Source: Coriaria nepalensis (Eukaryota > Streptophyta > Magnoliopsida > Cucurbitales > Coriariaceae). From it: DNA of 64,000 nucleotides. Location: positions 25,389,501 to 25,453,500 of the forward strand of contig CP114481.1 in the NCBI GenBank assembly GCA_027186245.1, given 5' to 3'. The notes under the pieces were generated by a model that saw only the letters and a list, made by a program, of their open reading frames with translations, ran no database searches and was not told the origin of the DNA. Position numbers and translations under genes: made by a program. Positions 27,301 through 40,809 of the stretch are shown here, piece by piece. Position 1 is the first letter of the stretch; each line of letters opens with the position of its first letter.

Positions 27301-30211
27301 ATGTTTCAAGGCCGAATTTTTTTCGAAGCCATTTAGAATGATTTAACGACTAAAAGAGACGCAATAATATGAATTTTAGGCTAAAAAAAATGCATAGTTG
27401 CCTTCAATAGATCAATTACAAGTTATTCATGAAACTCGTGTCTTAAATGCAAAAATATAATTGGTTCGAAGTGCATTGAAACAATTTAATGAAATGAAAA
27501 GACTAATTGATATACTTTTTAAGGCTAAAATAATGCATTGTTGTCGTCAATAAATTAATTGCATGTCATGTAAGAAAATCATGTTTGAAAGGCGAAAATA
27601 GAATTCGTTCAACTTAATTTAGAATGATTTAATGACTGGATGAGACTCAATGACAAGACTTTAAGGCTAAACAAATGCATTGTTGCCCTCAATAGATTAA
27701 CTGCAAGTTATGCACGAAAGTGATGTTTAAAGGCCGAATTTCGTTCGAAGCGATTTAGAATGATTTAATGACTAAAAGAGACGCAATAATATGAATTTTA
27801 GGCTAAAAAAATGCACAGTTGCTTTCAATAGATCAATTACAAGTTATGCATGAAAATCGTGTCTTAAATACAAAAATAGAATTGGTTCGAAGTGCTTTCA
27901 AACAATTTAATGATATGAAAAGACTTAGTTATATACTTTTTAAGGCTAAAATAATGCATTGTTGTCGTCAATAAATTAATTGCAAGTTATGTAAGAAAAT
28001 CATGTTTGAAAGGCGAAAATAGAATTCGTTCAACTTAATTTAGAATGATTTAATGACTGGATGAGACTCAATGACAAGACTTTAAGGCTAAACAAATGCA
28101 TTGTTGCCCTCAATAGATTAACTGCAAGTTATGCACGAAAGTGATGTTTAAAGGCCGAATTTCGTTCAGAGCGATTTAGAATGATTTAATGACTAAAAGA
28201 GACGCAATAATATGAATTTTAGGCTAGAAAAAATGCATAGTTGCCTTTCAATAGATCAATTACAAGTTATTCATGAAAGTCGTGTCTGAAATGCAAAAAT
28301 AGAATTGGTTCGAAGTGCTTTCAAACAATTTAATGAAGTGAAAAGACTGAATGATATACTTTTTAAGGCTAAAATAATGCATTGTTGTCGTCAATAAATT
28401 AATTGCAAGTTATGTAAGAAAATCATGTTTGAAAGGCGAAAATAGAATTCGTTCAACTTAATTTAGAATGATTTAATGACGGGATGAGACTCAATGACAA
28501 GACTTTAAGGCTAAACAAATGCATTGTTGCCTTCAATAGATTAACCGCAAGTTATGCACGAAAGTCATGTTTAAAGGCTGAATTTCGTTCGAAGCGATTT
28601 AGAATTATTTAATGACTTAAAGAGATGCAATAATATGATTTTAAGGCTAAAAATATGCATAGTTGCCTTCAATAGATCAATTGCAAGTTATGCATGAAAG
28701 TCGTGTCTTAAATACAAAAATAGAATTGGTTCGAAGTGCTTTCAAACAATTTAATGATATGAAAAGATTGAATGATATACTTTTTAAGGCTAAAATAATG
28801 CATTGTTGTCGTCAATAAATTAATTGCAAGTTATGTAAGAAACTCATGTTTGAAAGGCGAAAATAGAATTCGTTCAACTTAATTTAGAATGATTTAATGA
28901 CTGGATGAGACTTAATGACAAGACTTTAAGGCTAAACAAATGCATTGTTGCCTTCAATAGATTAACTGCAAGTTATGCACGAAAGTCATGTTTAAAGGCC
29001 GAATTTTGTTCGAAGCCATTTAGAATGATTTAATGACTAAAAGAGACGCAATAATATGAATTTTAGGCTAAAAAAATGCATAGTTGCTTTCAATAGATCA
29101 ATTACAAGTTATGCATGAAAGTCGTGTCTTAAATACAAAAATAGAATTGGTTCGAAGTGTTTTAAAACAATTTAACGAAATGAAAAGACTGAATAATATA
29201 CTTTTTAAGGCTAAAATAATGCATTGTTGTCGTCAATAAATTAATTGCAAGTTATGTAAGAAAATCATGTTTCAACGGTGAAAATAGAATTCGTTCAACT
29301 TAATTTAGAATGATTTAATGACTGGATGAGACTCAATGACATGACTTTGAGGATAAACAAATGCATCGTTGCCTTCAATAGATTAACTGCAAGTTATGCA
29401 CGAAAGTCATGTTTCAAGGCCGAATTTTTTTCGAAGCCATTTAGAATGATTTAATGACTAAAAGAGACGCAATAATATGAATTTTAGGCTAAAAAAAATG
29501 CATAGTTGCCTTCAATAGATCAATTACAAGTTATTCATGAAAGTCGTGTCTTAAATGCAAAAATAGAATTGGTTCGAAGTGTTTTAAAACAATTTAACGA
29601 AATGAAAAGACTGAATAATATACTTTTTAAGGCTAAAATAATGCATTGTTGTCGTCAATAAATTAATTGCATGTTATGTAAGAAAATTATGTTTGAAGGG
29701 CGAAAATAAAATTCATTCGAATTAATTTAGTATGATTTATTGACTAGAAGAGACTCAGTGACATGACTTTAAGGCTAACAAAATGCACTGTTGCCTTCAA
29801 TAGATTAACTGCAAGTTATGCACGAAAGTCATGTTTAATGGCCGAATTTTTTTCGAAGCGATTTAGAATGATTTAATGACTAAAAGAGACGCAATAATAT
29901 GAATTTTAGGCTAAAAAAATGCATAGTTGCCTTCGATAGATCAATTGCAAGTTATGCATGAAAGTCGTGTCTTAAATACAAAAATAGAATTGGTTCGAAG
30001 TGCTTTCAAACAATTTAATGATATGAAAAGACTGAATGATATACTTTTTAAGGCTAAAATAATGCATTGTTGTCGTCAATAAATTAATTGCAAGTTATGT
30101 AAGAAAATCATTTTTGAAAGGCGAAAATAGAATTCGTTCAACTTAATTTAGAATGATTTAATGACTGGATGAGACTCAATGACATGACTTTAAGGCTAAA
30201 CAAATGCATTG
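24396..30211 (+). repeat. Seven-unit tandem (m n f g h i j), two copies, period 2951 bp
   Basis: Units m n f g h i j run from 24396, and the same seven run again from 27347, an offset of 2951 bp (seven units plus four bases from longer A runs). The second copy continues through k l m n, which the first copy lacks. The k and l units were therefore lost from, or never included in, the first copy. Confidence 0.88.
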
Positions 30212-31836
30212 TTGCCTTCAATAGATTAACTGCAAGTTATGCACGAAAGTCATGTTTCAAGGCCGAATTTTGTTCGAAGCGATTTAGAATGATTGAATGA
30301 CTAAAAGAGACGCAATAATATGAATTTTAGGCTAAAAAAAATGCATAGTTGCCTTCAATAGATCAATTGCAAGTTATGCATGAAAGTCGTGTCTTAAATA
30401 CAAAAATAGAATTGGTTCGAAGTGTTTTAAAACAATTTAACGAAATGAAAAGACTGAATAATATACTTTTTAAGGCTAAAATAATGCATTGTTGTCGTCA
30501 ATAAATTAATTGCAAGTTATGTAAGAAAATCATGTTTCAACGGTGAAAATAGAATTCGTTCAACTTAATTTAGAATGATTTAATGACTGGATGAGACTCA
30601 ATGACATGACTTTGAGGATAAACAAATGCATCGTTGCCTTCAATAGATTAACTGCAAGTTATGCACGAAAGTCATGTTTCAAGGCCGAATTTTTTTCGAA
30701 GCCATTTAGAATGATTTAATGACTAAAAGAGACGCAATAATATGAATTTTAGGCTAAAAAAAATGCATAGTTGCCTTCAATAGATCAATTACAAGTTATT
30801 CATGAAAGTCGTGTCTTGAATACAAAAATATAATTGGTTCGAAGTGCTTTGAAACAATTTAATGAAATGAAAAGACTAATTGATATACTTTTTAAGGCTA
30901 AAATAATGCATTGTTGTCGTCAATAAATTAATTGCATGTCAGGTAAGAAAATCATGTTTGAAAGGCGAAAATAGAATTCGTTCAACTTAATTTAGAATGA
31001 TTTAATGACTGGATGAGACTCAATGACATGACTTTAAGGCTAAACAAATGCATTGTTTCCTTCAATAGATTAACTGCAAGTTATGCACGAAAGTCATGTT
31101 TCAAGGCCGAATTTTTTTCGAAGCCATTTAGAATGATTTAACGACTAAAAGAGACGCAATAATATGAATTTTAGGCTAAAAAAAATGCATAGTTGCCTTC
31201 AATAGATCAATTACAAGTTATTCATGAAACTCGTGTCTTAAATGCAAAAATATAATTGGTTCGAAGTGCATTGAAACAATTTAATGAAATGAAAAGACTA
31301 ATTGATATACTTTTTAAGGCTAAAATAATGCATTGTTGTCGTCAATAAATTAATTGCATGTCATGTAAGAAAATCATGTTTGAAAGGCGAAAATAGAATT
31401 CGTTCAACTTAATTTAGAATGATTTAATGACTGGATGAGACTCAATGACAAGACTTTAAGGCTAAACAAATGCATTGTTGCCCTCAATAGATTAACTGCA
31501 AGTTATGCACGAAAGTGATGTTTAAAGGCCGAATTTCGTTCGAAGCGATTTAGAATGATTTAATGACTAAAAGAGACGCAATAATATGAATTTTAGGCTA
31601 AAAAAATGCACAGTTGCTTTCAATAGATCAATTACAAGTTATGCATGAAAATCGTGTCTTAAATACAAAAATAGAATTGGTTCGAAGTGCTTTCAAACAA
31701 TTTAATGATATGAAAAGACTTAGTTATATACTTTTTAAGGCTAAAATAATGCATTGTTGTCGTCAATAAATTAATTGCAAGTTATGTAAGAAAATCATGT
31801 TTGAAAGGCGAAAATAGAATTCGTTCAACTTAATTT
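28183..31836 (+). repeat. Segment f-n, third copy of f-j and second complete f-n
   Basis: Corresponds to 18488-22141 at an offset of 9695 bp. The match ends at tttaaaatg (31837) against tttagaatg (22142) in the B subunit of unit n. Confidence 0.9.
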
Positions 31837-34800
31837 AAAATGATTTAATGACTGGATGAGACTCAACGACATCACTTTAAGGCTAAATTAATGCATTGTT
31901 GCCTTCAATAGATTAACTGCAAGTTATGCACGAAAGTCATGTTTCATGGCTGAATTTTTTTCGAAGCAATTTAGAATGATTTAATAACTAAAAGAGACGC
32001 AATAATATGAATTTTAGGCTAGAAAAAATGCATAGTTGCCTTCAATAGATCAATTACAAGTTATTCATGAAAGTCGTGTCTTAAATACAAAAATATAATT
32101 GGTTCGAAGTGCTTTGAAACAATTTAATGAAATGAAAAGACTAATTGATATACTTTTTAAGGCTAAAATAATGCATTGTTGTCGTCAATAAATTAATTGC
32201 ATGTTATGTAAGAAAATCATGTTTGAAGGGCGAAAATAAAATTCATTCGAATTAATTTAGTATGATTTATTGACTAGAAGAGACTCAGTGACATGACTTT
32301 AAGGCTAACAAAATGCATTGTTGCCTTCAATAGATCAACTGCAAGTTATGCACGAAAGTCATGTTTAAAGGCCGAATTTCATTGGAAGTAATTTAGAATG
32401 ATTTAATGACTAAAAGAGGCGCAATAATATGACTTTAAGGCTAAAAAAATGCATAGTTGCCTTCAATAGATCAATTACAAGTTATGCATGAAAGTCGTCT
32501 CTTAAATGCAAAAATAGAATTGGTTCGAAGTTCTTTCAAACAATTTAATGAAATGAAAAGACTGAATGATATACTTTTTAAGGCTAAAATAATGCATTGT
32601 TGTCGTCAATAAATTAATTGCATGTTATGTAAGAAAATCATGTTTGAAGGGCGAAAATAAAATTCATTCGAATTAATTTAGTATGATTTAATGACTGGAT
32701 GAGACTAAATGACAAGACTTTAAGGCTAAACAAATGCATTGTTGCCCTCAATAGATTAACTGCAAGTTATGCACGAAAGTCATGTTTAAAGGCCGAATTT
32801 CGTTCGAAGCGATTTAAAATGATTTAATGACTAAAAGAGACGCAATAATATGAATTTTAGGCTAAAAAAATGCATAGTTGCCTTCAATAGATCAATTACA
32901 AGTTATGCATGAAAATCGTGTCTTAAATGCAAAAATAGAATTGGTTCGAAGTGTTTTAAAACAATTTAACGAAATGAAAAGACTGAATGATATACTTTTT
33001 AAGGCTAAAATAATGCATTGTTGTCGTCAATAAATTAATTGCAAGTTATGTAAGAAAATCATGTTTGAAAGGCGAAAATAGAATTCGTTCAACTTAATTT
33101 AGAATGATTTAATAACTGGATGAGACTCAATGACAAGACTTTAAGGCTAAACAAATGCATTGTTGCCTTCAATAGATTAACTGCAAGTTATGCACGAAAG
33201 TCATGTTTAAAGGCCGAATTTCGTTCCAAGTAATTTAGAATAATTTAATGACTAAAAGAGGCGCAATAATATGACTTTAAGGCAAAAAAAATGCATAGTT
33301 GCCTTCGATAGATCAATTACAAGTTATGCATGAAAGTAGTGTCTTAAATGCAAAAATAGAATTGGTTCGAAGTGCTTTCAAACAATTTAATGAAATGAAA
33401 AGACTGAATGATATACTTTTTAAAGCTAAAATAATGCATTTTGTCGTCAATAAATTAGTTGCAAGTTATGTAAGAAAATCATGTTTGGAAGGCGAAAATA
33501 GAATTCGTTCAACTTAATTTAGAATGATTTAATGACTGGATGAGACTCAATGACAAGACTTTAAGGCTAAACAAATGCATTGTTGCCTTCAATAGATTAA
33601 CTGCAAGTTATGCACGAGCGTCATGTTAAAAGGCCGAATTTCGTTCGAAGCGATTTAGAATGATTTAATGACAAAAAGAGATGCAATAATATGAATTTTA
33701 GGCTAAAAAAATGCATAGTTGCCTTCAATAGATCAATTACAAGTTATGCATGAAAGTCGTGTCTTAAATGCAAAAATAGAATTGGTTCGAAGTGTTTTAA
33801 AACAATTTAACGAAATGAAAAGACTGAATGATATACTTTTTAAGGCTAAAATAATACATTGTTGTCGTCAATAAATTAATTGCAAGTTATGTAAGAAAAT
33901 CATGTTTGAACGGGGAAAATAGAATTCGTTCAACTTAATTTAGAATGATTTAATGACTGGATGAGACTCAATGACATGACTTTGAGGATAAACAAATGCA
34001 TCGTTGCCTTCAATAGATTAACTGCAAGTTATGCACGAAAGTCATGTTTAATGGCCGAATTTTGTTCGAAGCCATTTAGAATGATTTAATGACTAAAAGA
34101 GACGCAATAATATGAATTTTAGGCTAAAAAAATGCATAGTTGCTTTCAATAGATCAATTACAAGTTATGCATGAAAGTCGTGTCTTAAATACAAAAATAG
34201 AATTGGTTCGAAGTGTTTTAAAACAATTTAACGAAATGAAAAGACTGAATAATATACTTTTTAAGGCTAAAATAATGCATTGTTGTCGTCAATAAATTAA
34301 TTGCAAGTTATGTAAGAAAATCATGTTTCAACGGTGAAAATAGAATTCGTTCAACTTAATTTAGAATGATTTAATGACTGGATGAGACTCAATGACATGA
34401 CTTTGAGGATAAACAAATGCATCGTTGCCTTCAATAGATTAACTGCAAGTTATGCACGAAAGTCATGTTTAAAGGCCGAATTTCGTTCGAAGTAATTTAG
34501 AATGATTTAATGACTAAAAGAGGCGCAATAATATGACTTTAAGGCTAAAAAAATGCATAGTTGCCTTCGATAGATCAATTACAAGTTATGCATGAAAGTC
34601 GTGTCTTAAATGCAAAAATAGAATTGGTTCGAAGTGCTTTCAAACAATTTAATGAAATGAAAAGACTGAATGATATACTTTTTAAAGCTAAAATAATGCA
34701 TTGTTGTCGTCAATAAATTAGTTGCAAGTTATGTAAGAAAATCATGTTTGAAAGGCGAAAATAGAATTCGTTCAACTTAATTTAGAATGATTTAATGACT

Positions 34801-37800
34801 GGATGAGACTCAATGACATGACTTTAAGGCTAAACAAATGCATTGTTGCCTTCAATAGATTAACTGGAAGTTATGCACGAAAGTCATGTTTAAAGGCCGA
34901 ATTTCGTTCGAAGTAATTTAGAATGATTTAATGACTAAAAGAGGTGCAATAATATGACTTTAAGGCTAAAAAAATGCATAGTTGCCTTCAATAGATCAAT
35001 TACAAGTTATTCATGAAAGTCGTGTCTTAAATGCAAAAATAGAATTGGTTCGAAATGCTTTCAAACAATTTAATGAAATGAAAAGACTGAATGATATACT
35101 TTTTAAGGCTAAAATAATGCATTGTTGTCGTCAATAAATTAATTGCAAGTTATGTTAGAAAATCATGTTTGAAAGGCGAAAATAGAATTCGTTCAACTTA
35201 ATTTAGAATGATTTAATAACTGGATGAGACTCAATGACATGACTTTAAGGCTAAACAAATGCATTGTTGCCTTCGATAGATTAATTGCAAGTTATGCACG
35301 AAAGTCATGTTTAAAGGCCGAATTTCGTTCGAAGTAATTTAGAATGATTTAATGACTAAAAGAGGTGCAATAATATGACTTTAAGGCTAAAAAAATGCAT
35401 AGTTGCCTTCAATAGATCAATTACAAGTTATTCATGAAAGTCGTGTCTTAAATGCAAAAATAGAATTGGTTTGAAGTGCTTTCAAACAATTTAATGAAAT
35501 GAAAAGACTGAAACATATACTTTTTAAGGCTAAAATAATGCATTGTTGTCGTCAATAAATTAATTGCAAGTTATGTAAGAAAATCATGTTTGAAAGGCGA
35601 AAATAGAATTCATTCAACTTAATTTAGAAAGATTTAATGACGGGATGAGACTCAATGACATGACTTTAAGGCTAAACAAATGCATTGTTGCCTTCAATAG
35701 ATTAGCTGCAAGTTATGCACGAAAGTCATGTTTAAAGGCCGACTTTCGTTCGAAGCGATTTAGAATGATTTAATGACTAAAAGAGACGCAATAATATGAA
35801 TTTTAGGCTAAAAAAATTCATGGTTGCCTTCAATAGATCGATTACAAGTTATTAATGAAAGTCGTGTCTTAATGGCAAAAATATAATTGGTCCGAAGTGC
35901 TTTAAAACAATTTAATGAAATGAAAAGACCAAATGCTATACTTTTTAAGGCTAAAATAATGCATTGTTGTCGTGAATAAATTAATTGCAAGTTATGTAAG
36001 AAAATCATGTTTGGAAGGCGAAAATAGAATTCGTTCAACTTAATTTAGAATGATTTAATGACTGGATGAGACTCAATGACAAGACTTTAAGGCTAAACAA
36101 ATGCATTGTTGCCTTCAATAGATTAACTGCAAGTTATGCACGAAAGTCATGTCTAAAGGCCGAATTTCGTTCGAAGCGATTTAGAATGATTTAATGACTA
36201 AAAGAGACGCAAAAATATGAATTTTAGGCTAAAGAAATGCATAGTTGGCTTCAATAGATCAATTACAAGTTATGCATGAAAGTCGTGTCTGAAATACAAA
36301 AATAGAATTGGTTTGAAGTGCTTTCAAACAATTTAATGATATGAAAAGACTCAATGATATACTTTTTAAGGCTAAAATAATGCATTGTTGTCGTCAATAA
36401 ATTAATTGCAAGTTATGTAAGAAAATCATGTTTGAAGGGCTAAAATAGAATTTGTTCAACTTAATTTAGAAGGATTTAATGACTGGATGAGACTCAATGA
36501 CATGACTTTAAGGCTAAACAAATGCATTGTTGCCTTCAATAGAGAAACTGCAAGTTATGCACGAAAATCATGTTTAAAGGCCGAATTTCGTTCAAAGTAA
36601 TTTACAATGATTTCATGGCTAAAGGAGATGCAATAATATGACTTTAAGGCTAAAAAAATGCTTAGTTGCCTTCAATAGATCAATTGCAACTTATGCATGC
36701 AAGTCGTGTCTTAAATGCAAATATAGAATTTGTTCGAAGTGTTTTCAAACAATTTAATGATAAGAAAAGACTGAATGATATACTTTTTAAGGCTAAAATA
36801 ATGCATTGTTGTCTTCAATAGATTAATTGCAAGTTATGTAAGAAAATCATGTTTGAAGAGCGAAAATAAAATTCATTCGAATTAATTTAGTATGATTTAT
36901 TGACTAGAAGAGACTTAGTGACATGACTTTAAGGCTAAACAAATGCATTGTTGCCTTCAATAGATCAACTGCAAGTTATGCACCAAAGTCATGTTTAAAG
37001 GCCGAATTTCGTTCGAAGTAATTTAGAATGATTTAATGACTAAAAGAGGCGCAATAATATGACTTTAAGGCTAAAAAAATGCATAGTTGCCTTCAATAGA
37101 TCAATTACAAGTTATGCATGAAAGTTTCGTCTTAAATGCAAAAATAGAATTGGTTCGAAGTGCTTTGAAACAATTTAATGAAATGAAAATACTGAATAAT
37201 ATACTTTTGAAGGCTAAAATAATGCATTGTTGTCGTCAATAAATTAATTGCTTGTTATGTAAGAAAATCATGTTTGAAGGGCGAAAATAAAATTCATTCG
37301 AATTAATTTAGTATGATTTATTGACTAGAGGAGACTCAGTGACATGACTTTAAGGCTAAACAAATGCATTGTTTCCTTCAATAGATCAACTGCAAGTTAT
37401 GCACCAAAGTCATGTTTAAAGGCCGAATTTCGTTCGAAGTTGTTTAGAATGATTTAATGACTCAAAGAGGCGCAATAATATGACTTTAAGGCTAGAAAAA
37501 TGCATAGTTGCCTTCAATAGATCAATTACAAGTTATGCATGAAAGTCGTGTCTTAAATGCAAAAATAGAATTGGTTCGAAGTGCTTTCAAATAATTTAAT
37601 GAAATGAAAAGACTGAATGATATACTTTTTAAGGCTAAAATAATACATTTTTGTCGTCAATAAATTAATTGCAAGTTATGTAAGAAAATCATGTTTGAAA
37701 GGCGAAAATAGAATTCTTTCAACTTAATTTAGAATGATTTAATGACTGGAAGAGACTCAATGACAATACTTTAAGGGTAAACAAATGTATTGTTGCCTTC

Positions 37801-40800
37801 AATAGATTAACTGCCAGTTATGCATGAAAGTCATGTTTAAAGGCCGAATTTCGTTCGAAGCAATTTAAAATGATTTAATGACTAAAAGAGACGCAATAAT
37901 ATGACTTTAAGGATAAAAAAAATGCATAGTTGCCTTCAATAGATCAATTACAAGTTATTCATGAAAGTCGTGTCTTAAATGCAAAAATATAATTGCTTCG
38001 AAGTGCTTTCAAATAATTTAATGAAATGAAAAGACAGAATGATATACTTTTTAAGGCTAAAATAATGCATTGTTGTCGTCAATAAATTAATTGCAAGTTA
38101 TGTAAGAAAATCATGTTTGACAAGCGAAAATAGAATTCGTTCAACTTAATTTAGAATTATTTAATGACTGGATGAGACTCAATGACAAGACTTTAAGGCT
38201 AAACAAATGCATTGTTGCTTTCAATAGATTAACTGCAAGTTACGCACGAAAGTCATATTTAAAGGCCGAATTTCGTTCGAAGCGATTTAGAATGATTTAA
38301 TGACTAAAAGAGACGCAATAATATGAATTTTAGGCTAAAAAAATGCATAGTCGCCTTCAATAGATCAATTACAAGTTATTCATGAAAGTCGTGTCTTAAA
38401 TGCAAAAATAGAATTTGTTCGAAGTGCTTTCAAACAATTTCATGAAATGAAAAGACTAAATGATATACTTTTTAAGGCTAAGATAATGCATTGTTGTCGT
38501 GAATAAATTAATTGCATGTGATGTAAGAAAATCATGTTTGAAGGGCGAAAATAAAATTCATTCGAATTAATTTAGTATGATTTATTGACTAGAAGAGACT
38601 CAGTGACCTGACTTTAAGGCTAAACAAATGCATTGTTGCCTTCAATAGATCAACTGCAAGTTATGCACGAACGTCATGTTTAAAGGCTGAATTTCGTTCG
38701 AAGTAATTTAGAATGATTTAATGACTAAAAGAGGCGCAATAATATGACTTTAAGGCTAAAAAAAATGCATAGTTGCCTTCAATAGATCAATTACAAGTTA
38801 TGCATGGAAGTCGTGTCTTAAATGCAAAAATAGAATTGGTTCGAAGTGCTTTCAAACAATTTAATGAAATGAAAAGATTGAATGATACACTTTTTAAGAC
38901 TAAAATAATGCATTGTTGTCGTCAATAAATTAATTGCAAGTTATGTAAGAAAATCATGTTTGAAAGGCGAAAATAGAATTCGTTCAACTTAATTTAGAAT
39001 GATTTAATGACTGGATGAGACTCAATGACAAAACTTTAAGGCTAAACAAATGCATTGTTGCCTTCAATAGATTAACTATAAGTTATGCACGAAAGTCATG
39101 TTTAAAGGCTGAATTTCGTTCGAAGTAATTTAGAATGATTTAATGACTAAAAGAGGTGCAATAAGATGACTTTAAGGCTAAAAAAATGCATAGTTGCCTT
39201 CAATAGATCAATTACAAGTTATTCATGAAAGTCGTGTCTTAAATGCAAAAATAGAATTGGTTCGAAGAGTTTTAAAACAATTTAACGAAATGAAAAAACT
39301 GAATGATATACTTTTTAAGGCTAAAATAATGCATTGTTGTCGTCAATAAATTAATTGCAAGTTATGTAAGAAAATCATGTTTGGAAGGCGAAAATAGAAT
39401 TCGTTCAACATAATTTAGAATGATTTAATGACGGGATGACACTCAATGACATGACTTTAAGGCTAAACAAATGCATTGTTGCCTTCAATAGATTAACTGC
39501 AAGTTATGCACGAAAGTCATGTTTAAAGGCCGAATTTCGTTCGAAGCGATTTAGAATGATTTAATGACTAAAAGAGACGCAATAATATGAATTTTAGGCT
39601 AAAAAAATTCATAGTTGCCTTCAATAGATCACTTACAAGTTATTCATGAAAGTCGTGTCTTAAATGCAAAAATAGAATTGCTTCGAAGTGCTTTCAAACA
39701 ATTGAATGAAATGAAAAAACTGAATCATATACTTTTTAAGGCTAAAATAATGCATTGTTGTCGTCAATAAATTAATTGCATGTTATGTAAGAAAATCATG
39801 TTTGAAGGGCGAAAATAAAATTCATTCAAATTAATTTTGTATGATTTATTGACTAGAAGAGACTCAGTGACATGACTTTAAGGTTAAACAAATGCATTGT
39901 TGCCTTCAATAGATCAACTGCAAGTTATGCACGAAAGTCATGTTTAAAGGCCGAATTTCGTTCGAAGTAATTTAGAATAATTTAATGACTAAAAGAGGCG
40001 CAATATTATGACTTTAAGGCTAAAAAATTGCGTAGTTGCCTTCAATAGATCAGTTACAAGTTATGCATGAAAGTCGTGTCTTAAATGCAAAAATAGAATT
40101 GGTTCGAAGTGCTTTCAAACAATTTAATGAAATGAAAAGACTAAATGATATACTTTTTAAGGCTAAAATAATGCATTGTGGTCGTGAATAAATTAATTGC
40201 ATGTGATGTAAGAAAATCATGTTTGAAGGGCGAAAATAAAATTCATTTGAATTAATTTAGTATGATTTATTAACTAGAAGAGACTCAGTGACATGACTTT
40301 AAGGCTAAACAAATGCATTGTTGCCTTCAATAGATCAACTGCAAGTTATGCACGAACGTCATGTTTAAAGGCCCAATTTCGTTCGAATTAATTTAGAATG
40401 ATTTAATGACTAAAAGAGCCGCAATAATATGACTTTAATGTGAAAAAAATGCATAGTTTCCTTCAATAGATCAATTACAAGTTATGCATGAAAGTCGTGT
40501 CTTAAATGCAAAAATAGAATTGTTTCGATGTGCTTTCAAACAATTTAATGAAATGAAAAGACTGAATGATACACTTTTTAAGGCTAAAATAATGCATTGT
40601 TGTCGTCAATAAATTAATTGCAAGTTATGTAAGAAAATCATGTTTGAAAGGCGAAAATAGAATTCGTTCAACTTAATTTAGAATGATTTAATGACTGGAC
40701 GAGACTCAATGACATGATTTTAAGGCTAAACAAATGCATTGTTGCCTTCAATAGATTAACTGCAAGTTATGCGTGAAAGTCATGTTTAAAGGCCGAATTT

Positions 40801-40809
40801 AGTTCGAAG
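31837..40809. repeat. Zone IV: heterogeneous units, no clear HOR
   Basis: About 21 units with many private substitutions and both B classes. A unit near 34120-34470 is an h-type unit (gttttaaaac, catgtttcaacggtg, tttgaggataaac) like those in zone III. A 1-bp deletion at about 33440 (gcattttgtcg) and singletons such as gtcgtctctt occur here. No genes are present; the 66-76-codon frames in this zone are repeat artefacts. Confidence 0.75.
39535..39551 (+). promoter_or_regulatory. CENP-B-box-like 17-bp site in subunit C
   Basis: TTTCGTTCGAAGCGATT aligns without gaps to the published CENP-B box YTTCGTTGGAARCGGGA with 13 of 17 matches. Of the nine bases described as essential (TTCG, the central A, CGGG) it has seven; the last two G are A and T. 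Other intact copies are at 16359-16375, 36165-36181, 38271-38287 and 63531-63547. Whether any protein binds it is unknown. The TTCGAA core is also a palindrome, so another explanation is possible. Confidence 0.4.

Larger units (their letters stand above)
16174..31836. repeat. Zone III: 14-unit block, partly re-duplicated
   Basis: I labelled the units a to n by rare markers in subunit A, for example a = ttggctcaatag, b = gatgtgaattg, f = gctagaaaaaatg, h/i/k = gttttaaaac, j = cttcgatagatc, m = gaaactcgtg, n = cttagttatatac. From 16422 the order is a b c d e f g h i j k l m n, then a b c d e, m n f g h i j, m n f g h i j k l m n: 37 units. Many C-to-A junctions have an eighth A in the poly-A run, so the phase drifts by about 20 bases over this zone. 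Confidence 0.85.

Noticed and set aside
33299..33517. 72-codon plus-strand open frame
   Set aside because: Extended by a 1-bp deletion near 33440 (gcattttgtcg) that removes the usual stop in subunit B; a chance effect in one unit.
35808..36038. 76-codon minus-strand open frame
   Set aside because: Same minus-strand A/B frame as at 2974, longer by local substitutions. No support as a gene.
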